Source of the DNA: Oscillospiraceae bacterium
GTDB lineage: Bacteria; Bacillota; Clostridia; Oscillospirales; Acutalibacteraceae
Assembly (NCBI GenBank): GCA_015065965.1
Contig: SVPH01000006.1
Location: 1 to 64,000, forward strand
Direction: 5' to 3'
DNA: 64,000 bases
The translations under genes and the position numbers were made by a program. Of the stretch, positions 44,275-53,809 are shown piece by piece. The notes beneath the pieces were generated by a model. It saw only the letters and a list, made by a program, of their open reading frames with translations. It did not search any database and was not told the DNA's origin. Each line of letters begins with the position of its first letter. Position 1 is the stretch's first letter.

Positions 44275-45213
44275 TCAGATTTTGGAAAGCGACCAAGTTG
44301 CGATATCTTCATAAACCTTTGCTCTGTCAATTTCGTTAAGAATTTCATGGCGCATACCTTTATAAAGTTTAATGGTTACATCATTTTTACCAGCCTGAAT
44401 AAGGTCGTTATGTATCTGCTTAACACCTTTACCGTATGAACCTACAGGGTCTTCTTCACCTGCTGTTAAAAGAACGGGAAGATTGTTTTTGCACATGTCA
44501 GCATACCAATCCTTGCCTGAAACTTTGTTGAGAATTGTAAATAAGTCTTTATAGCCTGCTGCAGTAAATAAGAATCCGCAGTATTTGTCTTCGATGTATT
44601 TTTTTACAATATCTTCATCGGTTGTAAGCCAGTCAAAAGGAGTTTTCGGGTTTTGGACCTTATTGTTATAAGGACCAAAAGCGATTTTGTTTATGAATTC
44701 GCTGCGGTGCTTGCTGCCTTTTGATTTGGCGATGATACCTGCAAGACGGATTGCAATGGGTGCGGCAGGGTTTTTACCGCTTGTGCCGCAGAAAATTGCC
44801 GCTTTGATTTTTGGGTCATTTCCGTAGCGGCGAATATATTCTCTTGCAATGAACGAACCCATGCTGTGACCGAAAAATACAATCGGAGCATCGGGAAATT
44901 CTTTTTTTATCATTTCTGTAAGTGCTCTTTCGTCTTCAACGAATGAATTCCAGCCCATACTTTCGCCAAAATAGCCGAGTTCTTTATCGGATTTAACGGA
45001 TTTACCGTGACCGATATGGTCATCAACAAGAACAGCAAAGCCTTTTTCGCAAAGATATTTTGCAAAATCCTCATATCTTTCACCATGCTCAGCCATACCG
45101 TGAACAATCTGAAAAACAGCCTTTACGCCGTCAGACGGCATCCAGCACCTTGCAAAAACATTTGCAACTCCTGATTTTGACGGGATGGAATATTCTTTTC
45201 TGATGATTTCCAT
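44275..45213 (-). CDS. Alpha/beta hydrolase, lysophospholipase/monoacylglycerol-lipase-like
   Basis: 312 aa. HGMAEHGERYEDFAKYL is the oxyanion-hole region and GHSMGSFIAREY holds the nucleophile Ser (GxSxG). Asp is likely in LTAGEEDPVGSYGKG, and His in MRHEILNE. This is the monoacylglycerol lipase/lysophospholipase type. It starts 12 bases after BioY, so both are in one operon. Substrate unknown. Confidence 0.85.
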   Translation of the reverse strand: MEIIRKEYSIPSKSGVANVFARCWMPSDGVKAVFQIVHGMAEHGERYEDFAKYLCEKGFAVLVDDHIGHGKSVKSDKELGYFGESMGWNSFVEDERALTEMIKKEFPDAPIVFFGHSMGSFIAREYIRRYGNDPKIKAAIFCGTSGKNPAAPIAIRLAGIIAKSKGSKHRSEFINKIAFGPYNNKVQNPKTPFDWLTTDEDIVKKYIEDKYCGFLFTAAGYKDLFTILNKVSGKDWYADMCKNNLPVLLTAGEEDPVGSYGKGVKQIHNDLIQAGKNDVTIKLYKGMRHEILNEIDRAKVYEDIATWSLSKI

Positions 45214-45225
45214 TGTATCAACTCC

Positions 45226-45759
45226 TTATTTTAATTTCGTGAATAATACAAGCCGTTTTCTGAGCGTTATTCCGAGCGCAGAAGCGGCTGAAATTTTGAT
45301 AATGTCACCTATAACAAACGGTACAACGCATACCGTTACGGCGGAAATGAAGCGGCTGCCCGTTTGAATCATATACCAAAGTGTACCGATAATCCAACAT
45401 ATTATCGTGCCGAGGATCATACTTAGAGGATAAATCCATTTTTTGTTTTCAAATTTACCGACAAGTAAACCGATGATGGCAGCACATGGAATGTAACCGA
45501 GTATATATCCGCCAGTTACTCCTGCAATAATATGAAATCCTCCGCGGAAAGCAGAAAATACAGGTAAACCTGCTGCACCGAGCAGAATATAAATAGTAAT
45601 AGCACATGCGGAAATTCTGACATTAACCGTGCAAGCCGTTATGTAAATTGCAAAAGTTGCAAGTGATATGGGAATCGTTCCTGTCGGCAAGGAAAAAGGT
45701 GCGATGAGGCATATTATTGCAGCCATAATGCCGGTAAATGCTATTTTGTGTACTTTCAT
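45226..45759 (-). CDS. bioY: Biotin transporter substrate-binding component BioY
   Basis: 177 aa, about six hydrophobic helices with FSLPTGTIPISLATFAIYI, LGAAGLPVFSAFRGGFHIIAGVTGGYILGY quoted in part, the BioY signature block. It is the S component of an ECF biotin transporter or acts alone. A TGTAAAG-N8-CTTTACA inverted repeat lies about 25 bases upstream of its start and could be an operator. It precedes an alpha/beta hydrolase gene. Confidence 0.92.
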   Translation of the reverse strand: MKVHKIAFTGIMAAIICLIAPFSLPTGTIPISLATFAIYITACTVNVRISACAITIYILLGAAGLPVFSAFRGGFHIIAGVTGGYILGYIPCAAIIGLLVGKFENKKWIYPLSMILGTIICWIIGTLWYMIQTGSRFISAVTVCVVPFVIGDIIKISAASALGITLRKRLVLFTKLK

Positions 45760-45784
45760 TAATAACCTCTGGTTTTGATAATTG

Positions 45785-45806
45785 TGTAAAGTGAATAAAC
45801 TTTACA
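45785..45806. promoter_or_regulatory. Inverted repeat before bioY, possible biotin operator
   Basis: TGTAAAG, eight bases, CTTTACA, a perfect seven-base inverted repeat 25 bases upstream of bioY. It resembles the half sites of BirA-type operators, but the spacing is shorter than the usual 14-16 bases. A biotin repressor link is inferred from the neighbouring gene. Confidence 0.45.
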
Positions 45807-45813
45807 AATTTGT

Positions 45814-46761
45814 TTAATTATATGTGCTTATCATAGTGTTTTTAATAATATCAACGGCTTTTATGCCTGAGTTTCTGTAACATGAAAGAATTGCTCCGAG
45901 TTCCGGCGTAAAGTTTAATAACTTTACATTATTGAAATTTTTCTTCGAGAGATAATTCTTGAACTTTCTTCTGAAAAACTGATTATTCTGGAAAACTCCG
46001 CCCCAAAGTCCGATTGGAATGCTTTCATTTTTATCTTTAAGAAGGCTTAATACGGTTTTTGAAAGCAGTTTTGCTTCGGTATCAATAATTTCAATGGCAG
46101 TTGCATCGCCGTTTTCTGCGCAATGCATAACCTCTTTTGCAAATGAAGCGATTGTTTTACGGCTGACGGTTTTTTCGTAGAATAAATCAATCAGTTCGTA
46201 TATATTATTGATAGAGAAGAATTCAAGGCATTTATCGGTAAGTGCAGTTTTTTGCTCGCTGCCTTCAGCGGCCCTTATTGCATTTTTTATTGCATTTATG
46301 GCAATTGAATATCCGCTGCCTTCATCGCCGAGTATGTAGCCGAAACCGCCTGCGTGGCTTATTGTGCCGTCGGCATTGCGGCAAACAGCCATGGACCCTG
46401 TGCCGCTTATAACAACTGAACATTCGCCTTCGGTATCCATTGCTTCAAGTGCAACAAACAAGTCGGAATCCATAATAATCTGTTTGCTTTTAATTATTCC
46501 GCGGCAGAAGCGATTTGTTTCTTCTGCGGTTGCTCTTTCACATAATGCAGACATACCTATAACAGTGCAGTCAAACTCTTTTTGCGAAAGTTGATTTATA
46601 ATATCATCCATTGCTTTTCTTGCACTTTCCATGCCTACGGAGTAATAATTTATGCTTTCTCCGCAAACTTTGCATATAAATTCACCTTTTTCATTAAAGA
46701 CAACAGCGGTTGTTTTGCTTCCGCCGCCGTCTATGCCGAGAAAATATTTGTTTTCTGCCAT
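45814..46761 (-). CDS. BadF/BadG/BcrA/BcrD ATPase-family protein; GlcNAc-kinase-like
   Basis: 315 aa. N-terminal FLGIDGGGSKTTAVV is the phosphate-1 motif of the ASKHA fold, then VVISGTGSMAV and GYILGDEGSGYSIAINAI, as in N-acetylglucosamine kinases of this family. It likely phosphorylates an amino sugar; the benzoyl-CoA reductase role is unlikely without partner genes. RBS AAAGGAGG. Followed by bioY after 54 bases. Confidence 0.82.
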   Translation of the reverse strand: MAENKYFLGIDGGGSKTTAVVFNEKGEFICKVCGESINYYSVGMESARKAMDDIINQLSQKEFDCTVIGMSALCERATAEETNRFCRGIIKSKQIIMDSDLFVALEAMDTEGECSVVISGTGSMAVCRNADGTISHAGGFGYILGDEGSGYSIAINAIKNAIRAAEGSEQKTALTDKCLEFFSINNIYELIDLFYEKTVSRKTIASFAKEVMHCAENGDATAIEIIDTEAKLLSKTVLSLLKDKNESIPIGLWGGVFQNNQFFRRKFKNYLSKKNFNNVKLLNFTPELGAILSCYRNSGIKAVDIIKNTMISTYN

Positions 46762-46899
46762 GGCAGCCTCCTTTAAACGGTTAGGTTGAATTTACAAACC
46801 GTACATTAATTTTTCTCACCCTGTCAACATATGGATATTAGAATATAATCAGAAAATACAAGAGATTGATATAGATATTTTACGGAAAGGAACGATTTT

Positions 46900-47361
46900 A
46901 TGAGTAAAAACAATAAAGCCCCATGCGTAATGGTGTGTGTTACTCCTCAACAGTCATGCAGGCGCCTGATTGAAGCAGGAGCACGGATTGCAAAAGAAGA
47001 AAATTTACCTCTTGCCGTTATCAGTGTTTTTAAGGAAAAAAACGGTTTTAATGCAAATGAGGGCGGAGCACTTGAAAACCTTTTTGAGTGCGCAAAAAAG
47101 GTTGATGCAAATATGAATATTTATTTTAATGACAGCCCCGCGCTTGTTGTTGCCGTTTCAGCAAAGAAGAATAATGCTTCAACGCTTGTTACGGGTTTTC
47201 CTGCCGAAGGCAGCAGCGGCTTTATCGCAAGAATTCATGAGATTCTGCCTGAATTGCCTATAACCATGGTTGATAACGAATCAAGTGAATATAAGATTAT
47301 ACCTGTTGATAAGCAGGAACTTGATAAGGCAAAAAATCTGAATACAAGTTCAGTTCATTGA
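46900..47361 (+). CDS. Usp/KdpD-N-like protein
   Basis: 153 aa. VMVCVTPQQSCRRLIEAGARIAKEENLPLAV (in part) is the universal-stress-protein-like start as in KdpD input domains: a beta strand then a nucleotide-binding helix. The second half is a Rossmann-like SAKKNNASTLVTGFPAEG. No histidine kinase is adjacent. Role as small nucleotide-binding stress protein is inferred. It converges with recG and overlaps its stop by 12 bases. Confidence 0.7.
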   Translation: MSKNNKAPCVMVCVTPQQSCRRLIEAGARIAKEENLPLAVISVFKEKNGFNANEGGALENLFECAKKVDANMNIYFNDSPALVVAVSAKKNNASTLVTGFPAEGSSGFIARIHEILPELPITMVDNESSEYKIIPVDKQELDKAKNLNTSSVH

Positions 47362-49380
47362 AATTCCTCCGCTGAAAAGGCGGTTGACGGCATTTCTCAG
47401 TAAAACATACTCCTCGCCCGTAAGGGCGGGGTTTTTTTTCAGCAGTTCAGATGCTGCTGCGTGAGTTTCTCTTATTGCCTCGCCGTCAGTCATCATATCG
47501 GCTATTTTCAGTTCAGGCAAACCGTGTTGACGCGAACCGAAGAAATCGCCGGGTCCTCTCAGTTTTAAATCTTCATCTGCTATTTTAAAGCCGTCTGTTG
47601 TGGATGCAAGGATTTTGAGCCTTTGTGAAGTTACATCATTCCGGGCATCCGAAATCATGATACAGGTTGATTTTTCCGTTCCTCTGCCAATTCTTCCTCT
47701 TAACTGATGAAGTTGTGAAAGACCGAAGCGTTCGGCATTTTCAATTACCATTATAACGGCATTCGGAACATCTATGCCGACTTCAATAACCGTTGTTGAA
47801 ACCAGCAGTTGAGTTTCACCTGATGAAAAGGAATCCATGACTGCTTTTTTCTCGGCAGGTTTCATTTTTCCATGGAGTAACCCAACGCTGAACCCCTTGA
47901 AAAATCCGTCAGCAAGGTCTTTGTAAAGTTCTGTTGCGGCAGTCAGTTCGCTTGCTTCGTTTTCGGCAACAAGCGAGCAGACGATGTAGCCCTGTCTGCC
48001 TTCACAGAGATGTTTTTTGACATATCCGTATGCGCGTTCACGGATTTCTGTGCTGACAAGGTATGTTTCGGTTTTTTGCCTGCCTTTTGGCATCTCATCA
48101 AGTATGCTGAGGTCAAGGTCGCCGTAAATAATAAGTGCAAGCGTTCTTGGGATGGGTGTTGCCGACATAACAAGCGTGTGCGGATTAATACCTTTTGAAC
48201 TGAGAGAACCTCGCTGGTTAACGCCAAAGCGGTGCTGTTCGTCAGTTACCGCAAGACCGAGATTTTTGAATTCAACATCCTTTTGAATCAGTGCGTGTGT
48301 ACCGATTACAAGGGATATTTCGCCGCTCTTAAGGGCGGCTTTTGTTTTTTTCTTTTCTGCAGTAGGGGTTGAGCCTGTCAGCAGACCAATATTTATATCT
48401 GTATTTTCAAACATTTTTGCAAGTGTATTATAATGCTGCGCTGCAAGCACTTCTGTAGGCGCCATAAGAGCGCTTTGAAAGCCGTTTTTGGCGCAGTTAT
48501 AAATCAGTGCAGCACTTACGGCGGTTTTTCCTGAGCCTACATCACCTTGCAGAAGCCTGTTCATCGGAACATTCTTTTTCATATCTTCTGCTGCCTGAGA
48601 TATTGCTCTTTTCTGTGCTTTTGTAAGTTCAAAGGGAAGCAACGACATGAATTCACCTGTGCAGTCATTCGGCATTTCAGCGGCTGTTGAGCGGCGGTTC
48701 TTGCTTTTTAAACGCATAAGACCGAGTTCAAGCAGGAAAAGTTCTTCAAAAATCAGCCTTCTTCTTGCTTCGCTCAGCAAATCTTCGCTTTCGGGGAAAT
48801 GAATGTTATGCAGTGCTTGCTTTATGCCCATAAGGCAATAATTGTTTCTTATATCTTCAGGCAACGGGTCACTGAAAGAATCGCATACAGAAAACGCCGT
48901 TTTAACAAGTTTTTCGATTGCCCTTGAATTCAGGCCTGCCGTTTGCGGATAGATGGGTCTCATTTTTTTGCTGCCGTCGTATTCTTCAAATTCGGGCGAT
49001 ACCATGGATTTGTAATAACCCTTGCCTGTGATTTTGCCTAAGAAAAGATATTCTTTGCCTTGCTCAAGTTTTTCTGCGGCATATTTATTGTTAAAAAAAG
49101 TGATGTCCAGAAGTGTTTCGCCGTCGGTAACTTCTGTCTTGTAAAGTGTCATGCCTTTACGAATTTTGTGTTCACGGCATCTTGTACCGACAATTGCTTT
49201 GATGCAGACAGTTTCATTCATCGGAGCATCGGATATTGAACTGATTTTGCTCCAATCTTCATATATTCTCGGGTAAAAGGTCAGCAAATCCCAGAGGGTG
49301 AAAATTCCGAGTTTCGCCAGCATGGCGGCACGTTTTTCACCCACACCTTTCAGATATTTGATGCTTGCGTTGAATTCCAT
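47350..49380 (-). CDS. recG: ATP-dependent DNA helicase RecG
   Basis: 676 aa, full-length. OB-fold wedge domain at the N-terminus, then superfamily-2 helicase motifs: Walker A GDVGSGKTAVSAAL, DEQHRFG, MSATPIPRTLAL, and QLRGRIGRG. Its C-terminus includes GPGDFFGSRQHGLP, conserved in RecG. It unwinds stalled forks and Holliday junctions. Start codon overlaps the preceding DAK-domain gene by 31 bases. Confidence 0.96.
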   Translation of the reverse strand: MEFNASIKYLKGVGEKRAAMLAKLGIFTLWDLLTFYPRIYEDWSKISSISDAPMNETVCIKAIVGTRCREHKIRKGMTLYKTEVTDGETLLDITFFNNKYAAEKLEQGKEYLFLGKITGKGYYKSMVSPEFEEYDGSKKMRPIYPQTAGLNSRAIEKLVKTAFSVCDSFSDPLPEDIRNNYCLMGIKQALHNIHFPESEDLLSEARRRLIFEELFLLELGLMRLKSKNRRSTAAEMPNDCTGEFMSLLPFELTKAQKRAISQAAEDMKKNVPMNRLLQGDVGSGKTAVSAALIYNCAKNGFQSALMAPTEVLAAQHYNTLAKMFENTDINIGLLTGSTPTAEKKKTKAALKSGEISLVIGTHALIQKDVEFKNLGLAVTDEQHRFGVNQRGSLSSKGINPHTLVMSATPIPRTLALIIYGDLDLSILDEMPKGRQKTETYLVSTEIRERAYGYVKKHLCEGRQGYIVCSLVAENEASELTAATELYKDLADGFFKGFSVGLLHGKMKPAEKKAVMDSFSSGETQLLVSTTVIEVGIDVPNAVIMVIENAERFGLSQLHQLRGRIGRGTEKSTCIMISDARNDVTSQRLKILASTTDGFKIADEDLKLRGPGDFFGSRQHGLPELKIADMMTDGEAIRETHAAASELLKKNPALTGEEYVLLRNAVNRLFSGGISMN

Positions 49381-50282
49381 TGATTTGCTCCGTTTTGGTT
49401 TTGCAACCTCATATTGTCTATTTTTACATCGCTCAGTTCGCCTAACTCAAGTGCTTTGCCTATTGCTTTATCAGGGTCGTTCGTATGAACGTGGACCTTG
49501 ATTATTCCCGAATGCTCTGCAACGGCGGGGCAGTCACCGATTTCTGAAAGAAAGTTTCTGAAGAGTTTTAAATCCGCATTATTTGATCCGTTTATCAAAA
49601 ACTCCGTGCAATATATGAATTTGATTTCGGAATCACTTACAACCGGTTGCTTTTTTTCTTCGGTTTTTATGAAGGTAATATTTTTTTGTGATTCAAGCAT
49701 ACCTTCCATTATATAAACCAATCCCTGTCCGCCTGCGTCAACAAAGCCGTGTTTTTTCAGCATCGGCAGAAGATTTGGTGTTGATTTAAGAGAAACTCTT
49801 GCACCGTTTACCGCTTCAATAAAAGTTTCTTGAGCGCTTTTGCCCTTGGAGGCGGCTGAAATTGCTTTTGAAGCAGCAAGACGGATAACCGTCAGAATCG
49901 TACCCTCCATAGGTTTATCTATTGCGGAATATGCTTCGTTACAGCCTGCTTCAAGTCCTTTTGCAAGCGAGAGCGCATCTATAAACTCAAGATCTTTGAC
50001 ACTTTGGGCAAAGCCTTTGAAAATGAGGGAAAAGATAACGCCGGAGTTGCCTCTTGCGCTGCGAAAAAGTTCGCCTGCAATTCTGTCTGCAAGTTCACCT
50101 GCTGCCATTTCAGGCAAGTGCTTGATTTTTTCTGCGCAGCCTGTAAGTGTAAGGGACAGATTTGTACCTGTATCGCCGTCGGGGACAGGGAAAACATTGA
50201 TTGAGTTAACTTCAGCGGTGTGTTTTGCAATGTTTTCTGCACCGCTGATAAATGAGTTTTTAAGTATTTCGGAACTTATCAT
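49350..50282 (-). CDS. Short DAK/DhaL-domain protein (FakA/YloV-like, lacks C-terminal domain)
   Basis: 310 aa. VFPVPDGDTGTNLSLTL is the DhaL motif with metal/ATP-binding Asp. SARGNSGVIFSLIFKGFA and DAGGQGLVYIMEG are typical. A central domain is present with IKVHVHTNDPDKAIGKAL. Full-length FakA/YloV proteins have about 550 residues, so the final third (EDD/DegV-like) is missing here. It overlaps recG, matching the yloV-recG synteny of Firmicutes. It may still phosphorylate fatty acids with a partner, but the missing domain is notable. Confidence 0.85.
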   Translation of the reverse strand: MISSEILKNSFISGAENIAKHTAEVNSINVFPVPDGDTGTNLSLTLTGCAEKIKHLPEMAAGELADRIAGELFRSARGNSGVIFSLIFKGFAQSVKDLEFIDALSLAKGLEAGCNEAYSAIDKPMEGTILTVIRLAASKAISAASKGKSAQETFIEAVNGARVSLKSTPNLLPMLKKHGFVDAGGQGLVYIMEGMLESQKNITFIKTEEKKQPVVSDSEIKFIYCTEFLINGSNNADLKLFRNFLSEIGDCPAVAEHSGIIKVHVHTNDPDKAIGKALELGELSDVKIDNMRLQNQNGANQWNSTQASNI

Positions 50283-50324
50283 AATATATCATCCTTTCGC
50301 AGATATATTATGGCAAGTTTTTCT

Positions 50325-51794
50325 TTATTTAAAACTCCATGTTTCAATATCGTAAAAAACATCGCTGTCGCAGCACGCATAGTCAGCCTGCATGGCATTG
50401 GTGTATGATGCTGCAGCGTTTCTGTAACAAAGGGGAATAAGCGGCAAATCTTCGTTGAAGGTATTCACGAAGTCCATGAGTTCACAACTGCCGTTTCTCA
50501 ACTGAGCATATCTCTGAACCGATTGGCAATCAGGGCTTATGCCGTAGCCTTCCGCACCGCCGAGGATTGGACTTAAATCCATATTAGGCGAAAGTCTGAT
50601 TTCACCGATATACATATCATATGAATTGATTTCAATTGCTTCAGTATAATATTGCGGTTCATAATCCTTGAGTTTAACCGTAAAACCGAGTTCGGTAAGA
50701 TATTCCGAAATGAATTGTGCGGTTTCAAGTTTGAATTGATTTTCTTTGTTGACAAGCAGTGAAACTTCCTGCTGAGAAATATCAACGCCGGATAATTCTA
50801 TCAGTTCTCGTGCTTTATCCATGTCCGCTGAAATAATAAGGTCCTTTGATGCGAGCATATGCCAGTCGGGATTAAACGGCGAATACGCTGCTCTTGCATG
50901 CCCTTGAAATGCGGTTGCTGTTATTTCTTTTCGGTCAACTGCAAGATTGATTGCCTGACGGATAAGTTGGTTTGAGAAAATCTCATTTGCTGAGTTGAAT
51001 GCAAGGTACACAAAATTATTGATTCCCATATCAACGGTGTGTGCGTTAATTCTGGAGTAAGTTCCGCTGCTCAAATCATTGTAATAGAAACCGGTGTTGC
51101 CGATTTCAAGGCTGCTCTCAACAGAATTATTGTCTCTTACGGGGACAAGCATAATTGTTTTGATTATCGGATTAAATCCCGATTTTTTGCTGTTGACAAC
51201 AAGATAGATTGTTTCGCCCGAAATTTGAGACATGTATCTGCCTGAGCCTGCGGGCAGTTCGCCCTCGGAACCGTTTTTGACTATTGGGAATGTCAAACAG
51301 GCGAGAGCATAAGGGTCTGCGTTTTCGAGTGTAAATACAAGCATGTTTGATGCGGATATGCTCACAGACAGAAAATTTCTCAGCCTTTCGGAATAACAAG
51401 GTGATTCTTTGGCTTTATTAAATGAATAAGCAACATCGTTTGCCGTCAGTGCAGTACCGTCTGAAAACTGAGCGGTGTTGAGCGTGACATTGATTGAATT
51501 GCCGCTGACGATTGAACTTTTTGCGATAACGGGAATCGGCTGATAAGCCTTGTCCAGTTTATAAAGACCGTCATAAACAAGCCCGAGAATCTGAATGTTT
51601 GCACTCATTGTGCAGGTAAAAGGATCAAGCGTATCGGCTTTTGAATAAGCAAGTTTAAGTGTGTTAAGCGAGCCTTCGTTAAGGTTTGACACTATATGAG
51701 GGTCATCTGCGGACGGCTCCTTCGTGGTGTCACATCCGTAAAACACTGTGCAGAGTAAAGATAATATAAGAACCAAAGCGGCGATTTTTTTCAT
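50325..51794 (-). CDS. ABC transporter substrate-binding lipoprotein, peptide type (SBP_bac_5)
   Basis: 489 aa. N-terminal MKKIAALVLILSLLCTVFYGC is a lipoprotein signal peptide with Cys at the lipobox. The SBP_bac_5 features include YSKADTLDPFTCTMSANI and IRQAINLAVDRKEITA. No permease or ATPase gene is adjacent, so it is an orphan binding protein. It likely binds oligopeptides or nickel. Seven bases after TcdA's stop in the same direction. Confidence 0.88.
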   Translation of the reverse strand: MKKIAALVLILSLLCTVFYGCDTTKEPSADDPHIVSNLNEGSLNTLKLAYSKADTLDPFTCTMSANIQILGLVYDGLYKLDKAYQPIPVIAKSSIVSGNSINVTLNTAQFSDGTALTANDVAYSFNKAKESPCYSERLRNFLSVSISASNMLVFTLENADPYALACLTFPIVKNGSEGELPAGSGRYMSQISGETIYLVVNSKKSGFNPIIKTIMLVPVRDNNSVESSLEIGNTGFYYNDLSSGTYSRINAHTVDMGINNFVYLAFNSANEIFSNQLIRQAINLAVDRKEITATAFQGHARAAYSPFNPDWHMLASKDLIISADMDKARELIELSGVDISQQEVSLLVNKENQFKLETAQFISEYLTELGFTVKLKDYEPQYYTEAIEINSYDMYIGEIRLSPNMDLSPILGGAEGYGISPDCQSVQRYAQLRNGSCELMDFVNTFNEDLPLIPLCYRNAAASYTNAMQADYACCDSDVFYDIETWSFK

Positions 51795-51800
51795 TTTATT

Positions 51801-52505
51801 TCACCTTAAATCAAGAATTATTTTGCCTGCCATTATCATGCCTGCAACAGGCGGAACAAACGGAAGGCTTGCAGGGGTCTGCCGTTTGCCCGAGTCTTCG
51901 CTTGATTGAGCAGGCTTCACGGGTTCTTCGGGTGACCATACAACATTGAGTTTTTTTATACCTCTTTTTCTAAGTTCCGTACGCATAACCCTGCAAAGCG
52001 GACAGCCGCTTGTTTTGAAAATATCGGAAACCGTGAAAAGGGAAGGATTGAATTTATTGCCCGTGCCCATGCAGGAAATCATAGGTATGCCGAGTTGCTG
52101 TGATTTGACGGCAAGGTCGATCTTAGCGCTTACGGTGTCAATTGCATCGGCGATATAGTCATATTTTTCAAGGGAGAATTCATCTGAATTTTCGGGCAGA
52201 TAGAATTTTTGGAGAGCAATGACTTCGCAAAGGGGATTGATATCAAGAATTCGCTCTTTCACAACTTCAACTTTAGGTTTGCCAACTGTTGAATGCAGTG
52301 CACAAAGTTGACGGTTGATGTTGGTGACAGAAACGGTGTCATTATCAACGAGCGTAATTTTGCCTATTCCTGCTCTTGCGAGCGCTTCTGCAGTGTATGA
52401 GCCGACTCCGCCAAGCCCGAAAAGGATGACGTTTTTGCCTGCAAGATTTGCTGTTGAATCTTTGCCCAGCATCATTTCCGTTCTCAAAAACTGTGAATGC
52501 TCCAC
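51801..52505 (-). CDS. tcdA: tRNA threonylcarbamoyladenosine dehydratase TcdA
   Basis: 234 aa with GTG start. ThiF/E1-like Rossmann motif GLGGVGSYTAEALARAG, then VDNDTVSVTNINRQ and CPLCRVMR, with the C-terminal VVWSPEEP typical of TcdA. It makes cyclic t6A at position 37 of tRNAs. The thiF gene in the thi operon is a distinct paralogue. Co-directional with the downstream SBP gene. Confidence 0.9.
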   Translation of the reverse strand: MEHSQFLRTEMMLGKDSTANLAGKNVILFGLGGVGSYTAEALARAGIGKITLVDNDTVSVTNINRQLCALHSTVGKPKVEVVKERILDINPLCEVIALQKFYLPENSDEFSLEKYDYIADAIDTVSAKIDLAVKSQQLGIPMISCMGTGNKFNPSLFTVSDIFKTSGCPLCRVMRTELRKRGIKKLNVVWSPEEPVKPAQSSEDSGKRQTPASLPFVPPVAGMIMAGKIILDLR

Positions 52506-52588
52506 TTATCTGCACCTCTCCATACTAATACATAATATATAATACAACAAAACTGCCCTTATTGTAAACCATATTTTTAATTTTAATA

Positions 52589-52617
52589 TTGTATTTTTTC
52601 GCAAATTAATATATAAT
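52589..52617 (+). promoter_or_regulatory. Promoter of ychF
   Basis: TTGTAT at 52589, 17 bases, TATAAT at 52612. About 35 bases before the ychF ATG with AAAGGA. Confidence 0.75.
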
Positions 52618-52653
52618 GTTTGAGTTAATAACTCAGCGAAAGGATATTTTAAA

Positions 52654-53748
52654 ATGAAACTCGGTATAGTTGGTCTGCCCAATGTCGGCAAGAGCACACT
52701 TTTCAATGCAATAACAAACGCAGGCGCTCAGTCTGCAAACTATGCTTTCTGTACAATCGAACCCAACGTAGGCGTTGTTTCAGTGCCCGATGAAAGGCTC
52801 GATAAACTTGCAGAACTTTATAATCCCGTTAAAATCACCCCTGCATTTATCGAATTTGTTGATATCGCAGGTCTTGTAAGAGGTGCATCAAAGGGTGAGG
52901 GTCTCGGCAATAAGTTCCTCTCTCATATCCGTGAGGTTGATGCTGTTATCCATGTTGTGCGTTGTTTTGAGGATGATGATATCGTTCATGTTGATGCAAC
53001 AATTGACCCTGAAAGAGATATTGAAACAATCAACCTTGAACTTATTCTTTCCGATATCGAAATGGTTGAGCGCAGAATTGACCGTGTAACAAAGGCGATG
53101 AAGGGTGATAAAACCCTTGCAAGCGAACTCGAATTCCTTAAAAGACTTCAGCAGTCGCTTGAAGATAATGTTCCCGCAAGAAACCTTGAATGCGATGAGA
53201 ATGAAAAGGCATGGCTTGCCGAAATTGCACTTCTTACCGCAAAACCCGTTATTTATGCGTGTAATATGAGCGAGAGCGATTTTGCTGGCGGTCTTGATAA
53301 TAATGCACACTATAAGAAGGTTTGCACTATTGCTGAGGCAGAGGGCAGCGAGGTTCTTCCTATTTGCGCTGAACTTGAAGCACAGATTGCTTCCCTTGAG
53401 AAAGAAGAAAAAGAGATGTTCCTTGAGGAACTCGGTGTTGAATCGGGCGGTCTTGATTTGCTTGTCAAAAAGAGTTATGCGCTTCTCGGCCTTATTTCTT
53501 ACCTTACCGCAGGTCAGCCCGAAGTAAGAGCATGGACTATTACAAAAGGCACAAAAGCACCTCAGGCTGCAGGCAAAATCCACAGCGATTTTGAAAGAGG
53601 CTTTATCAGAGCAGAAGTTATCGCTTATGAAGACCTCATTGAACTCGGTTCAATTGCTGCGGCAAAGGAAAAGGGCCTTGTAAGAAGTGAAGGCAAGGAA
53701 TATGTTATGAAAGACGGCGATGTTGTTCTTTTCAGATTCAATGTATAA
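52654..53748 (+). CDS. ychF: Ribosome-binding ATPase YchF
   Basis: 364 aa, full-length. [19 protein letters not shown] is the P loop, [17 protein letters not shown] the G3 region, and ACNMSESD (NxxE) the altered G4 that selects ATP. The C-terminal TGS-like domain ends [10 protein letters not shown]. It hydrolyses ATP and binds ribosomes. Own promoter, and followed by a hairpin. Confidence 0.97.
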   Translation: MKLGIVGLPNVGKSTLFNAITNAGAQSANYAFCTIEPNVGVVSVPDERLDKLAELYNPVKITPAFIEFVDIAGLVRGASKGEGLGNKFLSHIREVDAVIHVVRCFEDDDIVHVDATIDPERDIETINLELILSDIEMVERRIDRVTKAMKGDKTLASELEFLKRLQQSLEDNVPARNLECDENEKAWLAEIALLTAKPVIYACNMSESDFAGGLDNNAHYKKVCTIAEAEGSEVLPICAELEAQIASLEKEEKEMFLEELGVESGGLDLLVKKSYALLGLISYLTAGQPEVRAWTITKGTKAPQAAGKIHSDFERGFIRAEVIAYEDLIELGSIAAAKEKGLVRSEGKEYVMKDGDVVLFRFNV

Positions 53749-53762
53749 TTTAAAATGCAAAT

Positions 53763-53809
53763 AAATCACACTCCCTGTGGAAAGATACACAGGGAGTGTG
53801 ATTTTTTTT
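53763..53809 (+). terminator. Perfect hairpin after ychF that overlaps the next gene's ribosome binding site
   Basis: AAATCACACTCCCTGTG and CACAGGGAGTGTGATTT form a 17-pair stem with an eight-base loop and a T8 tail, a strong intrinsic terminator. Its 3' arm contains AGGGAG, the only plausible Shine-Dalgarno for the penicillin-binding protein's TTG at 53808. The hairpin could thus also hide the ribosome binding site. Confidence 0.9.

Noticed and set aside
43668-44348. Minus-strand ORF of 226 aa rich in Val/Ser
   Set aside because: It is the antisense of the Thr-rich tail of the PP2C protein.
52888-53583. Minus-strand ORF of 231 aa
   Set aside because: It lies fully inside ychF, which is clearly coding on the plus strand.
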